Assembly: GCA_902497145.1 (NCBI GenBank)
Contig: CABVDR010000008.1
Location: forward strand, 7,362 to 71,361
DNA from: an uncultured Oscillospiraceae bacterium
Lineage (GTDB): Bacteria; Bacillota; Clostridia; Oscillospirales; Oscillospiraceae
DNA length: 64,000 bases
Reading direction: 5' to 3'
The notes beneath the pieces were generated by a model. The model was not told the DNA's origin and made no database searches. It saw nothing but the letters and a program-made list of their open reading frames with translations. Of this stretch, positions 57,663-64,000 are shown piece by piece; the stretch's first letter is position 1, and each line of letters opens with the position of its first letter. Made by a program: the position numbers and the translations under genes.

Positions 57663-60083
57663 GTGAAACACCAAGATATTTTGGATAAGCTGACCCTGGA
57701 ACAAAAAATTGCCCTGCTCTCCGGCCGGGACGTGTGGAGCACCTACCCCTTTCCCAAGGCGGGGGTGCCCAGCATGTTCCTGTCCGACGGCCCCCACGGA
57801 GTGCGCAAGCAGCTGGGGGAGGGCGACCACTTAGGCATTAACGCCAGCCAGCCTGCCACCTGCTTTCCCACCGCCGCCGGCATCGCCAACAGCTGGGATG
57901 AGCAGCTGGCTACCCTGTGCGGCCGCACCATCGGCGAGGAGGCCGTCTGCCAGCAGGTGAACGTGCTGCTGGGCCCTGGCTTGAACACCAAGCGCAGCCC
58001 TCTGGGCGGGCGGGACTTCGAGTACTACTCCGAGGACCCCTACCTGGGCGGCAAGATGGCTGCCGCCTTCATCCGGGGCGTGCAGGAGAACGGCATCTCC
58101 GCCTGCCCCAAGCACTTTGCTGCCAACTCTCAGGAGTTGCTGCGCATGACCAGCGACAGCGTGGTGGACGAGCGCACCCTGCGGGAGCTCTATCTCACCA
58201 ACTTTGAAATTGCCGTCAAGGAGGGCCACCCCAAGTCCATCATGTCCTCCTACAACAAAGTAAACGGCACCTACGCCAATGAAAACGCCCATCTGCTCAC
58301 CGAGATTCTTCGGGATGAGTGGGGCTTTGACGGCTTTGTGGTCACCGACTGGGGCGGCTGCAACAGCCAGACCGCCGGTATCAAGGCGGGCAGCAACCTG
58401 GAGATGCCCGGCACCATCGGCGACAGCGACCGGGAGCTGATGGCCTCCCTGAAGGCGGGCAAGATCACCCAGGAGGAGATCGACCTGCGGGTGGACCAGC
58501 TGCTGGATGTGATCCTGGCCACCCACGATGCCACCGCCGGCGGGCCCCGGAACTTTGACCAGGAGGCCCACCACGCCGTGGCCCGGCAGGCCGCAGCCCA
58601 GACCGCCGTTCTGCTGAAGAACGAGGGGGACCTGCTCCCCCTGGCTCCCAGCACCCGGGTGGCCGTCATCGGCGACATGGCTCTGGAACCCCGCTACCAG
58701 GGGGCCGGCTCCTCTCTGGTCAATCCCACCCGGCTGGATAAGCCTCTGGACTGCCTGAAGGAGAGCGGTCTGGACGTGGTGGGCCACGCCCAGGGCTACC
58801 TGCGCAGCGGCAAAAAGGACGACGGTCTGCGGCAGGCCGCGGTTCAGCTGGCCGGTCAGGCCGACGTGGTGCTGCTCTACTTAGGACTGCCTGAGGTCTT
58901 TGAGAGCGAGGGCATGGACCGCACCCACATGCGCCTGCCCGCTAACCAGAACGAGCTGCTGGAGGCGGTGGCCTCCGCCAACCCCAAGGTAGTAGTGGTT
59001 CTCTCCGGCGGCTCCCCGGTGGAGCTGCCCTGGTATGACAAGGCCGCTGCCATCGTCCACGGCTATCTGGGCGGTCAGGCTGGGGCCGGAGCCATGGCCG
59101 ACATTCTCACCGGCAAGGTGAACCCCTCCGGCAAGCTGGCCGAGACCTACCCCCTGGTGTACGACGACACCCCCAACCGGGACTTCTTCCCCGGCCGGGA
59201 GCTCACCGCCCAGTACCGGGAGTCCATCTTTGTGGGCTACCGCTACTACCTCACCGCCCAGAAGCCGGTGCGCTTCCCCTTCGGCTTTGGTCTCAGCTAC
59301 ACCAGCTTCGCCTATTCGGATCTGAAGGCCGACAAGGAGAAGGTCACCTTCACCCTCACCAACACCGGAAAGCGCGCCGGCGCTGAGGTAGCTCAGCTGT
59401 ACGTATCCCATCCCGGCACTCAGCTCTTTGCCCCTCTGCGGGAGCTCAAGGGCTTTGCCAAGGTCTCCCTGGAGCCGGGCGAGAGCCGCCAGGTAACCAT
59501 CGCTCTGGATGACAAGGCCTTCCGCTACTTCAACGTAAAGACCAACCGCTGGGAGATTGAAGGCGGCGAGTACCGCCTGGAGGTGGGCGCCAGCGCCGCC
59601 GACATCCGCCTCACCGCTTCCGTGGAGGTGGAGGGCACCGGCGCTCCCATCCCCTACGACCGGGAGAAGCTGTCCTGCTACTACTCCGCCCAGGTCCAGG
59701 CTGTCCCCGACGACCAGTTTGAGACCCTGCTGGGCCGTCCCATTCCCCAGGACAAGTGGGACCGCTCCCGCCCCCTGGGATACAACGACAGCCTGTCCCA
59801 GATGATCTATGCCAAGGGCTTTGTGGCCCGCTTCGCCGCCGGCCGTCTGGCCGCCATCCAGCGCAAGAGCGAGGAGAAGGACCAGCCCAACCTGAATGTT
59901 CTCTTTATCCACAGCATGCCTTTCCGGGGCCTGGCCAAGATGAGCAATGGACTGGTGACCACGGAGATGACCGCCTCCATTCTGGAGGCCTGCAACGGCC
60001 ACTTCTTCCGCGGCATGGGCAAGACCATTGCCGGTTTCTTTGCCAACGGGAAGGTCAAAAAGGAGAGGAGCAAAACACTGTGA
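57663..60083 (+). CDS. GH3-family beta-glucosidase-like enzyme
   Basis: An 806-residue cytoplasmic GH3 enzyme in the normal order: barrel domain with MFLSDGPHGVRKQ, LGPGLNTKRSPLGGRDFEYYSEDP, KHFAANSQE and VVTDWGG (nucleophile Asp229); sandwich domain with AVLLKNEGDLLPLAPS and VFESEGMDRTHMRLPANQNEL; then the FnIII-like domain (VTFTLTNTGKRAGAEVAQLYVSHPG) and an extra C-terminal region of about 130 residues with no domain I recognise. It most likely frees glucose or related sugars from beta-linked oligosaccharides. Start is GTG (57663) after AAAGGAGATAG. It overlaps the GtrA-like gene as GTGA. Confidence 0.93.
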   Translation: MKHQDILDKLTLEQKIALLSGRDVWSTYPFPKAGVPSMFLSDGPHGVRKQLGEGDHLGINASQPATCFPTAAGIANSWDEQLATLCGRTIGEEAVCQQVNVLLGPGLNTKRSPLGGRDFEYYSEDPYLGGKMAAAFIRGVQENGISACPKHFAANSQELLRMTSDSVVDERTLRELYLTNFEIAVKEGHPKSIMSSYNKVNGTYANENAHLLTEILRDEWGFDGFVVTDWGGCNSQTAGIKAGSNLEMPGTIGDSDRELMASLKAGKITQEEIDLRVDQLLDVILATHDATAGGPRNFDQEAHHAVARQAAAQTAVLLKNEGDLLPLAPSTRVAVIGDMALEPRYQGAGSSLVNPTRLDKPLDCLKESGLDVVGHAQGYLRSGKKDDGLRQAAVQLAGQADVVLLYLGLPEVFESEGMDRTHMRLPANQNELLEAVASANPKVVVVLSGGSPVELPWYDKAAAIVHGYLGGQAGAGAMADILTGKVNPSGKLAETYPLVYDDTPNRDFFPGRELTAQYRESIFVGYRYYLTAQKPVRFPFGFGLSYTSFAYSDLKADKEKVTFTLTNTGKRAGAEVAQLYVSHPGTQLFAPLRELKGFAKVSLEPGESRQVTIALDDKAFRYFNVKTNRWEIEGGEYRLEVGASAADIRLTASVEVEGTGAPIPYDREKLSCYYSAQVQAVPDDQFETLLGRPIPQDKWDRSRPLGYNDSLSQMIYAKGFVARFAAGRLAAIQRKSEEKDQPNLNVLFIHSMPFRGLAKMSNGLVTTEMTASILEACNGHFFRGMGKTIAGFFANGKVKKERSKTL

Positions 60084-60634
60084 GTTTTTGGAATCATTTT
60101 GCAGCCAAACATCCCGGCGCCGCCAAGTGGATCCGGGAGGGCGGCCTGTTCGTCATTGTCAGCAACCTGATCACCGTCTTTAAGTATATCCTGCTGACCT
60201 TCCTGCCCGCCGCTTTTTCCGGCCTTCCTCTGGTGGACTTTGGCTGGCCAGGCATCCCGGTCACTCTGTTTGGGGAGACCTTTGAGTGGAATATCCTGGG
60301 CTACGACGTCAACCACGGCGGCCTGCCCTACTTCTGCGCCTACATGGTGGCCATGGTCATCGGCGAGTGCATCAACTTCCCCCTCCAGCGCAATCTGGTC
60401 TTCCGCAGCAAGGGCAACGTGTTCTACCAGATCTTCTGGTACCTCATCGCCTTCTGCGTCATTACCTGCATCGTCAACTCCATCAACTGTGTCTGGATGG
60501 CAGTAGCCGGGCTGTTTGTCCCCGCGTTTATCTACAACATCGGCACCGTCGTGCTCAACGGCGGCATCTCCATGGTGATCTTCTTCTTCGTCAACAAGAT
60601 CATCTTCCCCGAGGGCGAGGCCCAGAAGAAGTAA
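60080..60634 (+). CDS. GtrA-like membrane protein
   Basis: A 184-residue protein with four hydrophobic segments (GLFVIVSNLITVFKYILLTFLP; LPYFCAYMVAMVIGECINF; IFWYLIAFCVITCIVNSINCVWMAVAG; FIYNIGTVVLNGGISMVIFFFVNKIIFP) and RNLVFRSKGN, the NF-x-NR-x-x-VF-type signature of GtrA proteins. GtrA proteins move polyprenyl-linked sugars across the membrane or serve as anchors in glycan modification. It follows the GH3 genes by a GTGA overlap, suggesting a joint role in glycan handling (inference). Start is GTG (60080). Confidence 0.82.
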   Translation: MSFWNHFAAKHPGAAKWIREGGLFVIVSNLITVFKYILLTFLPAAFSGLPLVDFGWPGIPVTLFGETFEWNILGYDVNHGGLPYFCAYMVAMVIGECINFPLQRNLVFRSKGNVFYQIFWYLIAFCVITCIVNSINCVWMAVAGLFVPAFIYNIGTVVLNGGISMVIFFFVNKIIFPEGEAQKK

Positions 60635-60654
60635 TCCGCTTCCTTCCTACAAAG

Positions 60655-60684
60655 GCGTCTCTGGCAAAAGCCAGAGGCGCTTTT
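60655..60684 (+). terminator. Terminator after the GH3-GtrA operon
   Basis: GCGTCTCTGGC pairs with GCCAGAGGCGC (one G-T pair) over loop AAAA, followed by TTTTG. Confidence 0.85.
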
Positions 60685-60764
60685 GTTTATTTCTCCCTTT
60701 TTTCAGGTCCTTTTTTGATTCTTCGTCTTGAAATCGCCAAATCTGAAACTTTGCTGAATTGCCC

Positions 60765-60793
60765 TTGCATTTTCAGGGACACTTTGCTATAAT
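60765..60793 (+). promoter_or_regulatory. SigA-type promoter of the liv operon
   Basis: TTGCAT (60765-60770), 17 bases, TATAAT (60788-60793), about 80 bases before the binding protein ATG. Confidence 0.75.
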
Positions 60794-60874
60794 AAACCAC
60801 AAGTTCACGTGGACACTTGTCTCTTGCATGTGGACACTCGGGCTCTGCCCGGATCAAGATTGGAGGAAAGCAAC

Positions 60875-62080
60875 ATGAAACGATTTCTCGCTCTGGCTAC
60901 GTCCTGCGCCCTGATGATCGCTGCTCTGGCGGGCTGCGGCAGCAGCGGCACCGGTTCTGGCTCCGGTTCCGGCGGCTCCGCTTCCGGCGATAAGGTGGTC
61001 AAAATCGGCGTGTTTGAGCCCGCTTCCGGCGACTCCGCCTCCGGCGGCAAGAAGGAGATGCTTGGCATGCAGTATGCCAACTCCGAGACCCCCACCGTCA
61101 CCGTGGGCGGCGAGGAGTACAAGGTCGAGCTGGTCTACGCCGACAACGGCTCCTCCACCGACAAGGCTCCTACCGCGGCTTCCCAGCTGGTCAGTGAGGG
61201 CGTGGCCCTGGTGCTGGGCTCCTACGGCTCCGGCGTGTCCATCGCCGCCGGCCCCACCTTCGGCAATGCCGGCATTCCCGCCATCGGCGTGACCTGCACC
61301 AACCCCAACGTCACCGCCGGCAACGACTACTACTTCCGCATCTGCTTCCTGGATCCCTTCCAGGGTACTGTCCTGGCCAACTTCTCCATGGATAAGTTCC
61401 AGGCCCAGACTGCCTACTGCCTGGGCGAGGCGGGCAACGAATATGACCAGGGCCTGATCGCCTTCTTCAAGCAGGCCTTTGAGGCCGCAGGCGGCAAGGT
61501 CATCACCGACTCCTTCCCCACCAACAACTCCGACTTCAACTCCTACCTGAATAAGGCTAAGAGCGAGGGCGCCGACGTCATCTTCACCCCCGTGTCCATC
61601 GCCTACGCCACCCAGATCATCACCCAGGCCGCTTCTCTGGGGCTGGACATCCCCTTCGTGGGCTCTGACACCCTGGACGACAACATGGTCCTGGAGGCCG
61701 CCAAGGGCACCAACATTCAGCTCTACGTGTCCACCTTCTACCAGGAGGGCGGCAACCCCGACTTCGACGCGGGCATCAAGAACTACATCAACACCGCCTC
61801 CGGCGCTCTGGAGTCCAACGGCGGCAACGACACGGTCGCCGCGGTCACTGCCATGGGCTATGACGCCTACTATGTGGCTCTCGAGGCCATCAAGAAGGCC
61901 GACAGCGTGGACCCCGCCGCCATCAAGGCCGCTTTGTGGGATGTGGAGTATGACGGCGTGTCCGGCCACATCGCCTTTGACGACACCAACGGCGACGCCG
62001 TGCGTGACACCGCCTACATCAAGCACTCCACCAACGACGGTGCCTGGGAGCTGGAGACCCAGCAGACTGTGGCTCAGTAA
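60875..62080 (+). CDS. Branched-chain amino acid ABC transporter, substrate-binding lipoprotein
   Basis: A 401-residue lipoprotein of the LivJ/LivK type. The lipobox LAGC (Cys21) is followed by a Gly/Ser linker and the periplasmic-binding fold: VVKIGVFEPASGDSASGGKKEMLGMQYAN, VSEGVALVLGSYGSGVSIAAGPTFGNAGIPAIGVTCTNPNVT, FFKQAFEAAGGKVITDSFPTNNSDFNSYL and IPFVGSDTLDD. It would carry leucine, isoleucine, valine or a related ligand to LivH/LivM; ligand identity is uncertain, as this fold also binds amides and urea. ATG has TTGGAGGAAAG upstream. Confidence 0.93.
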   Translation: MKRFLALATSCALMIAALAGCGSSGTGSGSGSGGSASGDKVVKIGVFEPASGDSASGGKKEMLGMQYANSETPTVTVGGEEYKVELVYADNGSSTDKAPTAASQLVSEGVALVLGSYGSGVSIAAGPTFGNAGIPAIGVTCTNPNVTAGNDYYFRICFLDPFQGTVLANFSMDKFQAQTAYCLGEAGNEYDQGLIAFFKQAFEAAGGKVITDSFPTNNSDFNSYLNKAKSEGADVIFTPVSIAYATQIITQAASLGLDIPFVGSDTLDDNMVLEAAKGTNIQLYVSTFYQEGGNPDFDAGIKNYINTASGALESNGGNDTVAAVTAMGYDAYYVALEAIKKADSVDPAAIKAALWDVEYDGVSGHIAFDDTNGDAVRDTAYIKHSTNDGAWELETQQTVAQ

Positions 62081-62113
62081 GCTCCCCGCCCCGCAATTTA
62101 TCTGATTTACGGT

Positions 62114-62142
62114 TTGGCGGGGGCCCTTGGGGTCCCCGCCAA
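62114..62142 (+). terminator. Hairpin between binding protein and permease genes
   Basis: TTGGCGGGG and CCCCGCCAA form a perfect 9-bp stem with an 11-base loop. No T-run follows, so it is more likely to stabilise the binding-protein mRNA or reduce read-through than to stop transcription fully. Confidence 0.6.
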
Positions 62143-62238
62143 TTCCACATCACCCTCCCGCTGGGCCGCCCCAAAAGGAGGCGGTCTCCCCCTCTTTTTG
62201 GGACTGTCCAGCAAAACTTTGACTGAGGAGGAAATTCC

Positions 62239-63123
62239 ATGGAATTTTTTATCTCCACCCTGCTGTTCGGCATCTCGGTGGGCGGCCAATATGCCCTCAT
62301 CGCCATCGGCTACACCATGGTCTACGGCATTTTGCGTCTCATCAACTTCGCCCACGGCGATGTGTTTATGGTGGCCGGCCTCTTGGGTATTTACCTGAGC
62401 GCCTCCTTCCCCCTGTATGTGGCTATGCCCCTGGTGGTCATCCTGACGGTGGCCCTGGGCTTCTGCATTGAGCGAGTGGCCTACAAGCCCCTGCGCTCCG
62501 CCCCCCGCATGAGCGTGATGATCTCCGCCATCGGCGTAAGCTACCTGCTCCAGAACACCGCCACCTACGTCACCGGCGGTCAGCCCATGATCTACCCCTC
62601 TCTCCCCTTCCTGTCCGACACCATCACCGTGGCTGGCACCTCCATCAAGTGGGTGGTGCTGCTCACCCCCATTCTGGTGGTGATCCTGGTCATCCTGCTC
62701 ACCCTGCTCATCAACCGCACCAAGGTGGGTATGGCCATGCGGGCGGTGGCCAAGGACTTTGAGACCAGCCAGCTTATGGGCATCAAGATCAACTCCGTCA
62801 TCTCCATCACCTTCATCATCGGCTCGGCCCTGGCGGCGGTGGGCTCCATGCTCTACTTCACCACCTACTCCTCCGTGGTCCCCACGGTGGGCTCCATGCC
62901 CGGCCTGAAGGCCTTTGTGGCGGCGGTGTTCGGCGGCATCGGCTCCATCCCCGGCGCGGTGATCGGCGCCTTCCTCATCGGCATCTGCGAGAACTTTGTC
63001 AAGATCCTGCCCTTTGAGGGCGCCACCACCTTCGTGGACGCCTTTACCTTTGCCCTGCTGATCATCATTCTGGTCTTTAAGCCCACCGGTCTGTTCGGTG
63101 AAAAGGCCACGGATAAGGTGTAA
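62239..63123 (+). CDS. livH: Branched-chain amino acid ABC transporter permease LivH
   Basis: A 294-residue inner-membrane permease with about eight helices. GGQYALIAIGYTMVYGILRLINFAHGDVFMVAG is the LivH opening; ERVAYKPLRSAPRMSVMISAIGVSYLLQN and VAKDFETSQLMGIKINSVISITFIIGSALAAVGSML (EAA-like cytoplasmic loop) are conserved. Length is typical. GAGGAGGAAATTCC precedes the ATG. livM follows after 12 bases. Confidence 0.95.
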   Translation: MEFFISTLLFGISVGGQYALIAIGYTMVYGILRLINFAHGDVFMVAGLLGIYLSASFPLYVAMPLVVILTVALGFCIERVAYKPLRSAPRMSVMISAIGVSYLLQNTATYVTGGQPMIYPSLPFLSDTITVAGTSIKWVVLLTPILVVILVILLTLLINRTKVGMAMRAVAKDFETSQLMGIKINSVISITFIIGSALAAVGSMLYFTTYSSVVPTVGSMPGLKAFVAAVFGGIGSIPGAVIGAFLIGICENFVKILPFEGATTFVDAFTFALLIIILVFKPTGLFGEKATDKV

Positions 63124-63135
63124 GGAGGAAGCGCT

Positions 63136-64000
63136 ATGATGCAAGAAAAACAAAGCAAACGGGGCGCCCTGCTGGGGCTGGCCGCCTCGATTCTGGTGCT
63201 GGTGCTGGTAACCGTGCTGGAGAACACCCTCGCTCCCACCAGCCAGCTGTTTGTAGTATTGAAAAAGGGCGCAGTGTACTCCCTGGTGGCCGTATCCATG
63301 AACCTGGTCAACGGCTTTACCGGCCTGTTCTCTCTGGGCCAGGCGGGCTTTATGCTGCTGGGCGCCTACACCTACGCCATCCTTACGGTCCCTGTCTCCG
63401 CCAAGGACACGGTGTACTACCTGTTCGGCGGCTCGGCGGTGAAGTTCTCCCTGCCGGACCTGTTCGGCGGGGTGGACACCCCGGCCGGCCTCATTCTGGG
63501 CGTGCTGCTGGCTATCATCCTGGGCGGCTGCGTGGCGGCCTTCTTTGCCTATCTCATCGGCCTGCCGGTGCTGCGGCTCAAGAGCGACTATCTGGCCATC
63601 GCCACCCTGGGCTTTGCTGAGATCATCCGAGCCATCTTCCAGTGGCAGGCTCTGGGCCCCATCACCAACGGCGCCAACATGATCACCCAGATCCCCACCT
63701 TCAACAACTTCAACATCACCGACTCCAGCGGCAAGGTGGTACTGTACCTGTCCTCCTTCTTTCCCATGCTCATCATGATCATCTGCGTGGCCATCATCGT
63801 CATGCTCATCAATTCCTCCTACGGCCGGGCCTTCAAGGCCATCCGGGAGGACGAGATCGCCGCGGAGGCCATGGGCATCAACCTGGCCAAGCACAAGATG
63901 CTCTCCTTTGTCATCAGCTCCTTCTTCTCCGGCGTGGGCGGCGCTCTGTTTGCCATGTTCGCCAACAACGCCCAAGCCAAGGTGTACACCTCCACCATGA
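63136..64000 (+). CDS. livM: Branched-chain amino acid ABC transporter permease LivM (3' end outside window)
   Basis: The frame opens at ATG 63136 (a second ATG follows) with TAAGGAGGAAG ahead and runs past the right edge after 288 codons. It contains VYSLVAVSMNLVNGFTGLFSLGQAGFMLLGAYTYAIL, GLPVLRLKSDYLAIATLGFAEIIR and YGRAFKAIREDEIAAEAMGINLAKHKMLSFVISSFFSGVGGALF, all LivM marks, including the EAA-type loop contacting the ATPase. The ATPase genes livG and livF would be expected next. Confidence 0.95.
   Translation, partial: MMQEKQSKRGALLGLAASILVLVLVTVLENTLAPTSQLFVVLKKGAVYSLVAVSMNLVNGFTGLFSLGQAGFMLLGAYTYAILTVPVSAKDTVYYLFGGSAVKFSLPDLFGGVDTPAGLILGVLLAIILGGCVAAFFAYLIGLPVLRLKSDYLAIATLGFAEIIRAIFQWQALGPITNGANMITQIPTFNNFNITDSSGKVVLYLSSFFPMLIMIICVAIIVMLINSSYGRAFKAIREDEIAAEAMGINLAKHKMLSFVISSFFSGVGGALFAMFANNAQAKVYTSTM

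Noticed and set aside
62107..63975. A 622-codon open frame opposite livH and livM
   Set aside because: His/Gly/Glu-rich shadow of two well-identified permease genes.

Overview
The window is GC-rich, densely packed bacterial chromosome with strong Shine-Dalgarno sites, TTGACA/TATAAT-type promoters and frequent TTG and GTG starts. GlgD beside GlgC, an AgrC/LytTR-type two-component pair, a YycJ/WalJ-like hydrolase, LCP proteins and a PBSX-type contractile-tail cluster point to a Gram-positive anaerobe of class Clostridia. Overall character fits Oscillospiraceae (Flavonifractor/Lawsonibacter-like); this placement is inference from gene content, not from a marker-gene comparison. No rRNA, tRNA, CRISPR array, transposase or integrase was recognised.

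Region by region. 1-10.5 kb (minus strand): the 5' part of rpiB, then a complete glycogen operon glgB-glgC-glgD-glgA with glgP on its own promoter, then a sporulation/vegetative-type D-Ala-D-Ala carboxypeptidase. 10.7-23.7 kb (plus strand): a compact, tightly overlapped 13-kb contractile phage-like cluster whose order matches the PBSX late operon (terminase, portal, protease-scaffold, capsid, connectors, sheath, tube, frameshifted tail chaperone, LysM baseplate protein, gpD-like, gp25-like, baseplate J, DUF2313-like). It has no integrase, repressor, replication, lysis or fibre genes, and the place of the tape measure holds only a 207-residue protein. 23.8-28.6 kb: recG, a C-GCAxxG-C-C protein, mutY and a PflA-like radical SAM gene. 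28.6-32.2 kb (minus): a DHHW/MBOAT O-acetylation pair and a Big2-DUF4358 lipoprotein. 32.4-34.9 kb: an ArsR-HMA-P1B ATPase metal efflux operon with a clear palindromic operator. 35-37 kb (minus): an XRE regulator, two DUF2178-like membrane proteins and an RluA-family pseudouridine synthase in one overlapped operon, with three direct repeats at 23-bp period over its promoter.

37.2-43.2 kb (plus): hemW, murA, walJ/yycJ, rlmH and a phosphoglucomutase/phosphomannomutase. 43.2-43.6 kb: a non-coding stretch of stacked inverted repeats; its first part is a two-hairpin element that also occurs at 28.5 kb with compensatory base changes. 43.6-47.4 kb (minus): an M20 amidohydrolase and two paralogous LytR-CpsA-Psr proteins; then a CYTH protein. 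48.1-54.4 kb: an RlmI-like methyltransferase, an acyl-CoA ligase, 6-phosphofructokinase and an AgrA/AgrC-like pair. 54.7-60.6 kb: two GH3 genes and a GtrA-like gene; the first GH3 is circularly permuted in domain order and carries membrane anchors at both ends. 60.9-64 kb: the start of a branched-chain amino acid ABC transporter (livJ-like, livH, partial livM).

The most unusual items are the stripped PBSX-like cluster with an apparent mini tape measure and an A-tract -1 frameshift, the permuted membrane-anchored GH3, the covarying two-hairpin repeat, and the 23-bp repeats at the XRE promoter.
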